Assembly (NCBI RefSeq): GCF_024139115.2 | Contig: NC_085141.1 | Coordinates: forward strand, 375,626,995 to 375,690,994 | DNA from: Armigeres subalbatus | Taxonomy: Eukaryota; Arthropoda; Insecta; Diptera; Culicidae | DNA length: 64,000 nucleotides | Direction of reading: 5' to 3' | In this document: piece after piece, positions 1-11,698 of the stretch | How the letters are laid out: every line of letters starts with the position of its first letter | How positions within the stretch are numbered: the first letter of the stretch is position 1 | Made by a program: the position numbers and the translations under genes | Notes under the pieces: model-generated | Databases searched by the model: none | The model's input: only the letters and a program-made list of their open reading frames with translations | Told to the model about the DNA's origin: nothing

Positions 1-175
1 GCTTATTGTGAACTGAATTAAAAAATGAAACATCTTGTCGCAAATTCATTTTTAAGAAACACTATTCCCATGATGGATTCGGGAAAATGTTCTCTGATCT
101 ATTAGGTGAATCAATACATGAGGACGGGTTCTAGAACTGGAACTAACTTCCTTGATAAATAAAATAATTCATAAA

Positions 176-368
176 CCGTCGTCGGGGGTGACAATGGGTC
201 AAATGGGGGTGAGAATGAGTCACTGTTTCAACCACTTAGAATGCTGCTAGAATAGATTGAATGTATCTGAGGGCAAGAAGACTAAAATATAAGAGACCTT
301 TTTGAACGATTTTGCTCTACGACCTCCAGACTGCTCACCCCCAGACCCATTGTCACCCCCGATGGCGG
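176..368 (+). mobile_element. MITE family A, copy 1
   Basis: A 193-bp non-autonomous element with terminal inverted repeats. It begins ccgtcgtcgggggtgacaat and ends with the inverse, ...cccccgatggcgg. The interior has no coding potential. A second copy in the opposite orientation lies at 32150-32372 and matches along its whole length, apart from about 30 bp missing here near the right end. No clean target duplication is visible, so the superfamily is not assigned. Confidence 0.8.
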
Positions 369-1190
369 AACATAATAATTGTTTAATTAAGTGGATAGCT
401 ATTCTGCTTTCTAAGAAAATCATTTATACATCCATACCCATACAATTTCAATCATTGCTGATAATATTTTTAGAGAATGTATTCAGCTGTTTCAGATGTT
501 CCTTTAATTGTTCAAAATAATAGAATAATGTGTGCTACGTGAGACTGTCAAACATTTATGAAACGCTGCTTGTTTAAAACTCTGCAACTAAATTCGTTAT
601 AAGCTCACGATGCTGTTTAAATCAGATGTAAAATGATTACGTAGCATATGAAGAACCCCACGCATGTACCATGATCAAAAAATATTAAAATTTTAACTGA
701 AATCGTATAGAAAATAGAGCGAACGTACAATCGAGGGTACGCACTATCGAGGGTACGTACTATAGAGGTACTCGGCTACTTCGACATAGAACATTATTTT
801 TAACTAACCACTGCCGTACAAATTACGCCAAATTTGGGCCTCTCAACCGAATGATGGCCGTTTACAATCAACACTGCGAAACTATTGACTTAACAATGTC
901 TCGGCATAACATTAGACAGTATTTCCAAAGAACAAACATTACAAATTCAGCAATATAAATTCAAAATCAAAATTATACATCACTTTACTAAAAAAACCTA
1001 TTATTTAATTATACTATAGCATTACAAAAACAAACATGTATATGTACTAGTCTACGTTGGTTGACGAAATAAAAAAAAAATAAAAAAAAAAAAAAAAAAG
1101 TATGCCTGTATTAGCAATAAACAATTACCACATTTGCCCCAGAATATATTTTTTCCATTAAAAATAAAAAAAAAAAACACAAAATCTTCA
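369..1190. other. AT-rich stretch without a gene
   Basis: No coding region is supported. Positions 731-770 carry a short imperfect tandem of gagggtac, and 1069-1099 is almost pure A. The small open frames look like chance. Confidence 0.6.
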
Positions 1191-1410
1191 TACATAAAAA
1201 TGAATTTCTGTCTGTCTGACCCTTATAGACTCGGCGTGAAATTTTGTACGCAGAGGTTTTGGGGCCGGGGAAGGATCTTGAGATGGTTCGAGACCCGTCC
1301 CCTCTTTGGAAAGGGGTCTCCCATACAAATGAACGAGAAATTTTTGCATAACTCGAGAACTAATCAGAGAATAAATCAATTTTAGAGGAATTTCGTCGGG
1401 TCTGCTAGTA
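1191..1410 (-). repeat. Dispersed repeat family C, copy 1
   Basis: About 220 bp, present again in opposite orientation at 26195-26440. Shared landmarks are the tract gtctgtctgacccttatag, the block around cctctttggaaagg, and a terminus reading tcgggtctgctagt here (actagcaggcccga in the other copy). The family is transposon-like, but no terminal inverted repeat or target duplication is evident. Short open frames across it are accidental. Confidence 0.75.
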
Positions 1411-1493
1411 CATAATCAATAAAGAGCAATAAAAAAGAAAAATTACATAAAAAACAAAAAAAAAAAGAATAAAATTGCTAAGAAAATTATTTT

Positions 1494-1648
1494 AAGCTTT
1501 TAGTGGAATATATTCACTTGTCATAAGACAAGTTTGTACTATTCCATTTATTTCCACTATTTTATTGGTCCTTTAACAGATACGTATTTCGACCTCAAAA
1601 TTAAGGCCGCCTTTCAGTGTCTCGTACTTGACTTGACTCAAGTTGTTA
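1494..1648 (+). repeat. Diverged relative of the 57 kb foldback family
   Basis: This shares, in the same order, the blocks tagtggaat-tatt, aagac-a-t-gtac, attccactatttt and cagatacgtatttcgac with the foldback at 56962-57501. Being uninterrupted, it supports the inferred insertion inside that copy. It ends near the cttgacttgactcaagttg tract. No coding potential is seen. Confidence 0.65.
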
Positions 1649-2556
1649 TTATTTATTGCTAATAGAGATTTATTTATGAGAATTTGTTTTTTTTTCGTGG
1701 AAACTTTTTGATTTATTCATGAGAAGCTCTTTTTTATAATTGCAGTTTTTGCTTTTAAAAAGTGCCAATTTATTTTTGTTTTGTAGAAATTTTGCATTAT
1801 TTGTGGAAAGTTTATATTTATTTATTTCTCATACCCTGATTTCTTTTTATTGACAATTTTCTAATTTTTAATGGAAAATTTCTAGTTTTTAGGGGAGTTT
1901 TTTTTAGTCAATAAGTGTTATAATCAATTTTATGTAGCTCATTTGACAGCTGTAATGGTTATTAAAGCACTTATTTTGTTGGTATGGAAAAGTAGGCGTT
2001 TCTTCACTTGAACATGAACTGTTAAATCAGGTATTATGATCTGGAATTGCAAAACGTCTTTGTCCAATCTGCAGTAAATCGTGAATAACTTTTAAACGGA
2101 TAGAGGTGGAAGGCTACTGTTTCCAGCAAAATGTTCGTTATAAAATTCCTTATACCATGTATGTCAATTTTAGAAAGCATTAATATGGATGAATGAAAAA
2201 AATATTTTTAGGGAATCCTTATTCTAGGGCATTTTAAACATTCAGGGCATTTTAAAATATATAAGTAGACGAAAAAATGCCGTATCAAAATTTTACCATA
2301 AAGTTAAGACCCTAGGTGAAATGTAAAAATTATTAAATGGATGGGTTTCATTGAATTTTTTTCCGATATACCACTTTTTCGAAGAAGCGATAAGAAAATG
2401 GACTACTGAACTACTGGTTTCGTGAGATCAAACCCCACCGAAGGGAGCGGTTACCCTCAATACCTTTTCCTGAGCTAAATCTATCTAAAGACTAAAGACA
2501 TCCTCCCCAAAGCTTCAACGTCATTTTGAACGATCCCTAAAACATAATTTTCTAAT
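1649..2556. other. AT-rich stretch, nothing recognised
   Basis: No coding region, tRNA or defined repeat could be supported in these 0.9 kb. Confidence 0.5.
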
Positions 2557-2759
2557 AAGACACTCCTCACGGAATCCAAATTTAAAAAGTACTCGCAGTT
2601 CAAGGGTACACCACTCGATACAGGAGCAACGCATAACTGTCATTTTTATTATTTCAGTTTTACTGCGTCGCAGCATGCGTGATCATTTAATGATAAAAAT
2701 GACAGTTGTGCGTAACTTCCGTATCGACTTTTAAATTTGGATTCCGTGAGGAGTGTCTT
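2557..2759 (+). mobile_element. MITE family B, copy 1
   Basis: A 203-bp inverted-repeat element running from aagacactcctcacggaatc to its inverse ending ggagtgtctt. Both arms contain an internal inverted block based on cgcacaactgtcattttt. A second, right-truncated copy lies in the last intron of the CYP9 relic (11120-11314). There is no open frame and no clear target duplication. Confidence 0.8.
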
Positions 2760-4199
2760 CAAATGCATTCAATCCATATCATTGTTCTGGGCATATGCTC
2801 GTTTGAAATTTTACTTGAGAAGTAATTTTTCAAAAGTTTTTTTTTACTATGTCATGCGGAAGCGCAGATTATCGGAGTTTCTATAAGCTACACTTCATAC
2901 CTTTTCGCATATAATCGTTCAGGTTTTCGTAACACATTTTGATCTTTAACCTAACAAAGCGTACCGTAAGGAACCGAAATCCGTCCACTTCGTGCGATAT
3001 CAATAAATTAAAGGGAATTTAAGGTGAAGGTGGGTTGAGTACCAAAACAAAGCTTTGAAAGTATTGGTACAATGAAAACTGTCATTTACTGTTTAATAAG
3101 TTCGAATACACTTTCAAAAAATGTTTAAAAACTGAGATTAAATTATTTCTTTTCCCGGTTCCATTTCATTGAAAGTATTGTTTATAAGGAACGTTTGTAA
3201 CATTTCTTTTGGAATGACCTTTATTTTGTACTTCTTCACGAGCTTCAAACGTTTCTAAAATCCATCGCAAGCGGCACGCACGGTCTGCATGGACATTTCG
3301 TTCCAGACAGGGCTTGGAAAATTTGTTCAAAAACGAATGAATGCTTCGTTTTTAGCCCACAGTGAGGTTTTGATTTCGGTGCACCGATTGATGTTGCCTC
3401 GATGCCGTGCTGCTTACTGCACGAACAATGAAAGAGGCAAATACAAAACATTCGTTTTATACACTGAAGAAAATGGACGTATGATTTTCAATCAAACGCC
3501 TTATGAAAATTTGCCACAAGGAATCGGTATGAATTTCAATATGTTGCCTTATGAATGATGATTTTCATTTGAAAAAAAGTAAAGTGCGGCAGACTGGGTT
3601 CGAACCATGGACGTCGGGGTAGGGAGGCCGGTAAGTAGACCATACGCCCATCGACGCTTGATTACTCTGGAAGCTAACTGCGTATAAGAAGCGCTGTTGG
3701 TGGAATAATTAGTCGATGATTCATAAGGGGCCAGTTATGAATTTCGATAGTCCTGTTCGCTGAGTGACATTGAAAGAGGGGAGTTTTGAACGTGGCATCT
3801 TCACAAGCCGGGTACTGCTGAAGAGGCATCGTTCAGAAGGGAAGCGTGAAATGAGGATGCTTCCTTCGTTCATCGGCAGTGTTTCATATGCGAGTGTGTT
3901 GAGTAAATACAAAACCTCATTAGCGGGAAAGAGCTTGCATCATACCCCTCTCTTTTACACATTCATTCCAACAGAAATGCGCAACTCAGTAGAAGTGAGG
4001 CAAGAGAGTTAAATATTCTCTGCACAAGTGGGTGCTTGATTTCACTCTCCATTTGTTTCGTACAGCAGTGCCATATGGAGCGAGGAAGCATTCTTCACTA
4101 AGCACTTTGAAACTGTTCTCTCATGAAGCTACCTTCCTCGGGAGTATATCTGGTGCTGAAGCATCGGTCCTCATCTTCATTGTTTCATTCATCCAAGCC
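2760..4199. other. No gene recognised; one 13-mer shared with 5' flanks elsewhere
   Basis: No coding sequence is convincing. The open frames at 3245-3558 on both strands overlap each other and lack any recognisable motif. Positions 2976-2988 read gaaatccgtccac, a 13-mer also found at 7898-7910 and 17560-17572, where it sits in longer matching regions; here only the 13-mer matches. Confidence 0.45.
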
Positions 4200-4560
4200 C
4201 TAGTTCCAGATCTTGAGAATTACGTCTTGAACTGATCCAAGTTACTGACCTCGTATTCGTACAGCTTTAACATAATAAAGGACCAAACAAGAAAGTTGAC
4301 AGGGTTCAAATCCGGGAAGCTGGGGGGTCGCAAAGTTTTGTCCAAAAAGTCGATGAAATTGTCCCCATATAAGGCATAAATCGCATTTTTCGTGTATAAA
4401 GGGTTATCGTCCTATTGGAACAAGTAGTACTGATCTCCGTCTTATCACCGGGCCACTGGGGGCAATAATCGTCCCCAAAATCTTAGTTTTGTAGTACGCC
4501 GCAATGATTTCGACCTTCAAAAACGGCTATTTACGATGCCCCAATCCATTTTCAACGCGC
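4200..4560 (-). pseudogene. Tc1/mariner-superfamily transposase fossil
   Basis: Read on the minus strand, the segment near 4425-4261 translates as a degenerate DDE transposase C-terminus. An FQ-stop-DDNPLYTKNA block resembles the family's FQQDGAP-HTA motif. It is followed about 30 residues later by PPSFPDLNPVNFLVW, resembling the (S)PDLNP-D-(F/Y)-VW block that carries the third catalytic acid, and then by K-YEYEV. An in-frame stop lies within the second catalytic block and the upstream half is unreadable. It is clearly inactive. The family assignment rests on these two motifs, so the exact clade is open. Confidence 0.55.
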
Positions 4561-4767
4561 GTAATAAACAAACAACAAGAGACAGAATGTCAACACCACA
4601 CACATCCGTTAGCGTATATATACCGCTAACGCTAACACCAATACTAATACAGAATATGTATGTACATTGAGCTTACAAACACAATGATCAAACATTTGTA
4701 TTCGAACTTATTGAACACCCTGTAGTAGTATTGGAGTCGTATTTATAAAATAGCTAAGAATATTAGT

Positions 4768-5551
4768 AGGGTGGTTCAAAAAACGACCCAGCTCCACTAC
4801 GCTCACTCGATTCCGTCCCATGCTCCGAGTGCCCTCAGAAAACCGGTTTGAACAAAAACTGGTTGAGCGCAAGCCGGTTCAAGTTTTTATGAAAACTAGT
4901 ATGGGAAACTAAACCTTTTATTACACTGGCTACGGCGCATCCCCTCCAAACGCTAGCGAAAAGAGAACCCACATAGCTAAAAGCAACATTCCAGAGACTT
5001 CACTGAACGAAAACCGCACCGCAGGAAAGATCCATTGATTACGTAACGCAAATATAGCATGTTATACCCCACTCACCCTTTTGTTACACTTTTTGTATGA
5101 AGCATCTGCCCCTGGTGCGATAGTGTAGACTAGAAGTATCTGTCCCTGGTGCGATAGATATCACAGACAAATTCTGGGTATTTTGTTGAATTGCACGTTT
5201 TACTGATGCCTTCTGAGAAGCCTAATTATCATGCGAAAGACTCGCAACCTCGATTAAAATCGACTCCTAACTATTGGAACGACCATTCAATATGGATTGT
5301 CTATGGAGTTGAAGTTCTTGAAGATTTCATCCAGTGATATGGTCTCCCCCTCGCTAACGCCCAATGACGGAGTGCCAGAATCAGAATAATGTAAAATTCA
5401 ACCTCGCCATATCAACTGTCATACAAACCTGAAACGACTTGTGCACGGTAAGCCTCTATTCAAACCAGCCCAAACCATTGGATGACACCCAAATTATAAA
5501 TCATAATCGACTGAGCGTGGCGGAGAAAAAAAAATTTTTTTGAACCACCCT
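4768..5551. mobile_element. 0.78-kb TIR element, family unknown
   Basis: The segment is bounded by 16-bp inverted termini agggtggttcaaaaaa (4768-4783) and ttttttgaaccaccct (5536-5551). The inside has no transposase-like frame. Around 5096-5158 a short direct duplication is built on gcatctg(c/t)ccctggtgcgatag. No perfect target duplication is visible at the flanks, so non-autonomous DNA transposon is the safest call. Confidence 0.65.
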
Positions 5552-6849
5552 TCTTATTAGTTTGCTGCTGCCGGTGCCGGTGCACCGCGGTGTTTACATT
5601 CGCTCCGCGATCAGTTTTTAATCGTTTTTTTCAGGCAAAAATAGCAGTTTATAAATTTTCGGTTTAAACAAGTGACTGATTTCGAAAAGTGACTTTTTAA
5701 TTTGCATTCCATCAACATTTCGGGCTGCTCATGTGAGGAGAAGTGAGTAAAACTTGATTTTTCCATGCCCTTTGAGAAGAAGTGAAGTGCAGTGATAAAC
5801 CCAGTCGCCAACGGCTGTTAAATTGGCACGAAACTGCTGAGATATGATAATATTCGAGCCGAAATACATAGGACTATTTGGATAAACATGTTCATTATCA
5901 CGGAAAGTGAATAAATATGCTGTGAACAGGTTATTAATTTCAATATTAGACTTTTGTTCGATGCTGTTCGATGCATCTGGTGGGAGAGGAGTGCGGGAGG
6001 TGTGGGGTTGACGCGAGGAAGGTCCATATTGACTCCCGTCGTGGTACTCTTCCAACTATGTCCTTAAGGGAATATTACGGAGAAAAAGAAAAATTTGGAT
6101 AGCTACGCGGAAATAACGCGCAGAGGTAGATCTCCGCATAGAACAAATCATGCATAGTGTGCGTTGAATTGAGTTCAAACATTAACACCAATGAACTGTC
6201 ACTAGTGAACTAATTTGAATGGCGTGTACATACCGACGTAGACATGGAAATGTTTTAGATTAAGAGGAATGCGCCGTATAATTTGGTATAATTCTGTCAT
6301 AAAATTTTTATGTTGTTCGAAAATATTTGTCTTTTATGCTTATTGGCTATACGCAAACCCTGTTTTTTCATGTCTGCTCAGAGTCCCGCCCAGCATCAGG
6401 ATTTGGACTAGTGTGATTTTAGTGGCACACGGTAGCTTTGGCAGGGTCTACATGCGATGCATGCAGTTTTTATGTAAGTTCAAAAGAGCTCATTGTGAAA
6501 CCACATCACGTCCTAAGCAAACCACAAAACTTGTAGTAGCCAAGTGAAAGGTCTGCAAGCTTTTTGAAATAGTCCATGCCGCTCCCTAAAACTCAAAAAC
6601 TTTGATATTCATATAATGTGCAGGGTACGTAATGCTCACCCAATCTCAGGAGCACATGATTTTCCCTCACGAAAGTTTTCGGGGAGAATCGCTTTTCGGG
6701 AAAGAAAAATAGCCTGAGAGTGATAACAATTTTTCGCTCACTTCGATTGCCGCTCAGCGTTGGTTTGCTCTTTTCTTTCATATTTGAGTCTTTTCGTGGC
6801 ATCATCAATGCAAATGGTAGTAGCCTATGAGGAAAAAATAACTAACGCT
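5552..6849. other. No gene recognised
   Basis: About 1.3 kb with several overlapping short open frames on both strands (for example 5729-6055 minus and 6269-6547 plus). None has a recognisable domain, a family length, or splice signals that would join them. Confidence 0.45.
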
Positions 6850-6945
6850 TTCATACAGATGGCGTGGTGGTGTGGCTAAAGTAACCGCATCTCCACAGAT
6901 ATTATTGTTACTATTCTGGGTTCGAATCCCGGCGCGACCATACAA
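6850..6945 (+). mobile_element. tRNA-like SINE head
   Basis: The sequence contains an A-box-like tggctaaagtaaccgc and, 35 bp on, a B-box gggttcgaatcccg, the internal RNA polymerase III promoter arrangement. The 5' ggcgtgg and 3' gcgcgacc ends cannot form a normal acceptor stem, so it is not a functional tRNA. The following 150 bp may be the SINE body. It belongs to a different family from the Feilai-like SINEs in this window. Confidence 0.45.
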
Positions 6946-7740
6946 TTTTGTAATTGTACTGCGATAATTCTCGCAAAAAGTGAGTGAGAGGTGAAAGTAA
7001 TGAAACGAAAAGGGATTTTCATGTAATAGGCAAGATTTTCGTTCATTTTCCAATGCAATTTCTAGAGAAAAGATTGATGGGTGAAAGATGATCCTCAACA
7101 TAAACAACGAAACAAGATTTTCCCTTGGCCGAAAAACGCTTGCTTTGGTCTCATTGAAACGAAAAGTCAAAACCCTGATAATGTGTATTTTGGTTCGCTA
7201 AGGCATCTTTTCTTTCATACAGTGGTACATTTTCAATTCAGATTTTTTCATTCACTCCTTCGCCATGATTAGGAACGGGGAAAATTTTAATTTTAATTTC
7301 TGTTTCTCCTCCCTTGAAATTCGATGGCCATTTTATTCTTTGACGAAGGATGAGTTTTCCGGTTGAATAAATTCATTTATTGTTTCTCACCTTCTTCATT
7401 ATTCAAAATTTAAGTCTCAATATCCCCACTAATCCAGTGATTCTTCAGTAAGAATTGTATATAGAAATGTCATAAATGTGAATAAAAACAAAACATTGCA
7501 AATTTGGCATACGCTGCCTTTGATCAGTAGCCAGGAAAATATTCATTAAAGGCGCTTTCAATTTTCCAGGTTTCCAAATTTTTCTTGCAATGCGTAATAA
7601 TTCAAAATCATTTATCTCATCCTGATCTCATAATTGACTTAAGGTTTCTGGCTATTGAAATGGGAAGTAGGCTCTGAAATTGAAATAAAACAAAATTAGA
7701 AAACAAATCACCAGCAAATGCGAAGTTTCAGGTGCCATTA

Positions 7741-8125
7741 GTTCCCGTGTTGGTCATACCTAATTGCACCGAAAGTGATTGTATCGTTTCTCAAGGTGCG
7801 TATTAAACTATTCATAGTGCTGATCTGGTCATTCGGTCTGCTTTAACTTGAATATTAAGTTAGAAAAATTGATGTACGGATTATGATCCTATGATTCGAA
7901 ATCCGTCCACCATGGACGGATTTCGATTCAGGAGGTGTTGATTTTGTTCGAAATTTGGTCAGTTGTTTTCAATGCAATACAGTGGAGCATATAAAAATAG
8001 AGGCCCTCGTCCTGTATCAATGACGAACGTTCTATCTGCATTTGATTGGTATTTTCTAAAGAAGTTTTTCCAAGTCCAATCCAAGTGCTTGGGTGTACAG
8101 ATTTTGATGCACCACGATACTTACC
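7741..8125 (+). repeat. Duplicated non-coding block, copy 1 (5' of CYP9 relic)
   Basis: This aligns colinearly with 17440-17790. Shared blocks are tctcaaggtgcgtat, actattca-agtg, gattcgaaatccgtccac, tcaatgac-aacgtt and gtac-gatt. The spacing and loss of identity suggest an old segmental duplication rather than a young transposon. Because it lies 1 kb upstream of the CYP9 relic, it could be old P450 5'-flank, but that is inference. Confidence 0.55.
7896..7926. repeat. 14-bp-arm perfect hairpin
   Basis: Arms tcgaaatccgtcca and tggacggatttcga are exact complements around a 3-nt loop. The left arm is conserved in the duplicate near 17558-17571, but the right arm is not. Its function is unknown. 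Confidence 0.7.
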
Positions 8126-8160
8126 ACGTACCTAATTCCCACTATCTTCTCTTAAAATAG

Positions 8161-8424
8161 TGAGTGGCAAATGCAAATGAAGCAATCAATCAATTCTTTT
8201 TAGGCTACTATGATTCATGTTAATACTTCGAAGGCGTAAAGCGTCATTCCATCCAACAAACAACAGAAGCATGAATCAACAACAATCCGTTTTGACTTTG
8301 ACGCTTTTATCAATACAGAGGATTGGATTCATATCAGGTTGGCACGAGGAAAATGTATATCGGAACACATGCAACAGGTGTAATTAAAATTTTTGTCTCT
8401 GACAATTTGGATAAAAGATAACAG
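8161..8424. other. Short AT-rich spacer, nothing recognised
   Basis: No gene or named repeat is supported between the duplicated block and the SINE. Confidence 0.4.
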
Positions 8425-8686
8425 CAGGGGGCCTCCTTAAGCCGTGCGGCTACAAAGCAGGACAATGTTGAGGGTGGCTGGGCTCGATTCCAGGTGCAGC
8501 CTACAATTTTCGGTTTGGAAATTGTCTCGACTTCCCTGGGCATATAAGTATCATCATGTTAGCCTCACTATGGCGCACAAAAGGCAGAAATAGTAATTTC
8601 ATTTAGAAACCTCGCAGTTAATAATTGTGGAAAATGCCCAATGAACACTAAGATGCGAGGAGACCGTCCCAATAGGGGGATATCAT
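8425..8686 (+). mobile_element. Feilai-like SINE, near full length
   Basis: The tRNA-related head (ggcctccttaagccgtgcgg, then a B-box-like gctcgattccagg) is followed by the characteristic body: gaaattgtctcgacttccct, gtatcatcatgttagcctca, gaaacctcgcagttaataa and aacactaagatgcgagg. The same body occurs at 32797-33060 (minus) and 40408-40757 (plus). Named from memory of the Aedes Feilai family; the name is less certain than the family relationship among the copies. Confidence 0.75.
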
Positions 8687-9049
8687 AACAACAAACAAGA
8701 AAAAGGACAGTATGAAACCATATGCGAGAATTATATTGCTGGTCCGTTGTTTGGCGGTAAATTACCTCGAAAGAGTAAAAATGTCTATCGGGAAGATTAA
8801 AGGTGTAGTGTCTCTACAAATAAACATAAAAAAAACTTCTCCCCATGCTCCTATTGACTTAAGAGCCGCGATATAATGTTAGCGGCTTGTATCGAGGCAA
8901 GCTCCAGCAGTACAGATAATGTCTCAGTGCTGTCCAGTTCTGTTAAAGGCGCCTTCAATGTTCAGTGATAGTCCGCCACGAAAAAAAACTCAGCGCAATA
9001 AAAACAAACATCGAGCGAGGGCGAGACGGGAGCAAACTTATCTGCAACC
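8687..9049. other. 5' flank of the CYP9 relic
   Basis: No coding region is seen. A ttcagtga initiator-like sequence at about 8960 precedes the inferred ATG by 90 bp. Since the gene is dead, no promoter claim is made. Confidence 0.4.
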
Positions 9050-11544
9050 ATGGATTTCACCGTTCTTGGAACGATTACCGCAGTGGTGATCGTACTCGGA
9101 CTGATCTATCGCTACATGACGCGAAACGCCACTTTTCTACTTTTGCGGATAAGCCGATGCCATTTCTGAAGCCGGTATTTGGAGTCGGAAATTTAGGACC
9201 ACTGTTGAGGAAAAGAACGGATATTGGAGCATTTGCGTTGGCTGTACAATCGCTTCCCAAATGATAAGTGAGTAATCCGTTGCTCTTGATGTGGAACTGA
9301 TATGAAATTGACAGTGGATAGTGTTGTTATCGTCGGGAGTGCAATAAACTGAGAAGCTGTCAATGGTTAACTGGAAATGCTTTTCAAATAGTGAATTGAA
9401 ACTGAGGAGAGTTCATCAATTTGATATATGAGCTAGAAAACCTTAACCTTTGTCTTATGAGTGATAATTATATTTGAACCTTCGAGCGAGTCGCGATCAT
9501 GTTCGTTCAGGAACGGATTGGCTATGAATCGTGTCCAAGGGCATCACATTTCGGAAATTCTTTTGTATTAATATTGAATTTCCAAGAAATTTTTCGACTT
9601 TTTCCGTGAGAATTTGTTCATTATTATCCCTAGGGGGAAAATTCCAATGAATTCTATCGATTTTTCTCGATTTTAATCCTTCACATACCCAAATCACATA
9701 TTTTCCAGTTAATCACGGAGAAGTACTAACGGATGATCGTTGCCCATGCTCAATTGTACATTTTTCAAATTTTAAGTTTCAATCGTTTTGATATGAGTTA
9801 CCTTTTTCACTATTTTCCAACCTCCACCAGGGTCTACGGAATGTTCAACATGCTGAATCCGGTCTTCGTCATTCGTGATCCGGAAATGCTCAAGCGGATA
9901 GCCGTGAAGGACTTCGATCACTTTGTCGACCATTCCAGCTTCGGTGGCGACCAAGAGCTGGACAGTTCGCACATGTTGGTTTTGAACTCGCTGGTCGCGT
10001 TGCGGGGCAACAAGTGGCGGGACATGTGAGCGACACTCGCTAGTCCGGGCCTTCACCGGTAGCAAAATGCGACAAATGTTCGGCGATCGGCGAGTGCGGA
10101 CAACGGATGGTCGAGTTCTACAAGGGCAGTGTCAAAGATGGAGCCACCGAGAAGGTGATCCGTAGAAATGAAGGAGCTGTTTTTCGCGGTTTTGCTAATG
10201 ATGTCATTGCGACGACGGCGTTCGGAATCGAAGGTGGATTCCTTCAGACAGCCGGAGAATGAAATATTTCTTCTGGGGAAAAGCAGTCATGGCGCAACCC
10301 CAACGGGTTTTGGAACACACTGAAAGGAATTGGCTACATATTACCTCCCGAAACTAATGGTCAAAATGACGAACGTTGATTTTCTGAGCAAGGAACATGA
10401 TCCAGTTCTTTCCGGAGAACAATCCATGAAACTATAAAAAATCGGCAGAACAGAACACAAACATTTTACCGGCCGGATATGATCGAATTGTTGATGCAGG
10501 CAAAAAAAGGTAATCTGAAGCACTCTGTCGAGAAACAATCGAAAGAAGAGGCATTTTCCGTGGTTAAAGAGTCTCAAGTTGGTAAGCGAAATCATGACCG
10601 TGTTTAGGACCGACAGCGAACTTCTCGCACAAGCGTTAATCTTTTTCACGGCTGGGTTCGAAACGGTTTCTGGTAACGTTGTCGTTCATGGCGTACGAAC
10701 TGATTAGAAATAAGGACGTCCAGAACCGGTTATACGAAGAAATCGTTGAAACGGGAACGTTCGCTCGAAGGAAAACCGCTGTCCTACGAGGTTCTCCAAG
10801 CCATGGTGTACATGGATAAGTGGTCGTTTCGGAGGTGATGCGGGTGTACGGCCAGCCAATTGGGACGATCGTCGATCGGTTGTGTGTCAAGGATTACGTC
10901 TACGACGATGGACAGGGCTGTCGTTTTACGATCGAGAAGGGCCGCACCGTGATGGCGAGCGTGATTGGGTTTCACCGCGATCCGAAGTACTATCCACAGC
11001 CGGAGCGGTTCGATCCGGAGCGGTTCAGTGCGGAGAATCGAAGAAACATAAATCCGGATACGTACTTGCCGTTCGGAATTGGTCCGAGAAACTGTATTGG
11101 TATGATCAAAATGGCTTAGGTCACTCCTGACGGAATCCAAGTTTCAAAGTGCTCGCGTTTTCGGGGGCACACCACTCGATACGGAGACGGCGCACAACTG
11201 TCATTTTTGTTGATTTAGCTTTGCTGCGTCGCAGCATGCGTGAAATAATAAAAATGACAGTTGTGCGTATTCGAGTGGTGTGCGCCCCTGAAAACGCGGT
11301 CAGCACTTTGGTCATGGAATGTTTACTAATGTGTCTATGATAAACTCATTTTGGTGTTTTCCTTTAGGCTCCACTTTGCACTGATGGAGATGAAAGCTGT
11401 TGTCTATCTATTGTTGCTTCTGAATTTTTAGCTTCAAGTGACTGAGAAAACGCAAATTCCTCTAAACTAGAAAAGAGTCCAACAAAAATTGCTTCGGAGA
11501 ATGGAATTTGGCTCGAGTTGAAGCCACGGGTGTCAAAGTTGTGA
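9050..11544 (+). pseudogene. CYP9 (CYP9J-like) cytochrome P450 pseudogene
   Basis: The intact gene would encode a microsomal haem monooxygenase of the CYP9 family, which in mosquitoes acts on xenobiotics. Exon 1 (9050-9267) starts with a membrane anchor, MDFTVLGTITAVVIVLG, and ends at a gtgagt donor. Exon 2 resumes at 9831 in correct phase, and exon 3 at 11368 after a 268-nt intron that contains a MITE. Visible P450 landmarks are the I-helix AGFET (10651-10665), the K-helix ExxR as EVMR (10832-10843), PERF, and the haem loop FGIGPRNCIG (11072-11099 plus the next exon). Lesions include frameshifts near 9135 and 9240, a TGA at 10027-10029 after RDM, further frameshifts after it, a TAG in exon 3 following LLLLNF, and a one-base loss shortly before EKSPTKIA. 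The C-terminus still ends at VSKL-stop (11542-11544). All splice sites look usable, so decay is in the coding sequence. Confidence 0.92.
11120..11314 (+). mobile_element. MITE family B, copy 2, inside CYP9 intron
   Basis: The first 100 bp match 2557-2660 (gtcactcctgacggaatcc, caccactcgatac, gcgcacaactgtcattttt). The right arm repeats the inner blocks in inverse but stops at about 11314, without the distal 20 bp. It sits between a gtatga donor (11100) and a tttcctttag acceptor (11367). Removing it leaves a normal intron of about 73 nt. Confidence 0.8.
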
Positions 11545-11698
11545 TTGATTGTATTCATTTTTATTCCTTAAATGTATTATTATATATTGATTTTTCTGAA
11601 ATAAATTGATTTTATATTTATTAGGTACTATAGCTATAGCCGAACGTACCCTGCATTGCTCGTTGTTGAATTTGGCGTTCTAAATATCAATTTATCGT

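Noticed and set aside
3585..3655. tRNA-like B-box (ggttcgaaccc) on the minus strand
   Set aside because: No acceptor stem pairs and the A-box is poor; too weak to call a tRNA or SINE.
11119..11314. ggtca direct repeat at both ends of the intronic MITE as a target duplication
   Set aside because: The left ggtca aligns with element sequence in the other copy, so the match is probably chance.
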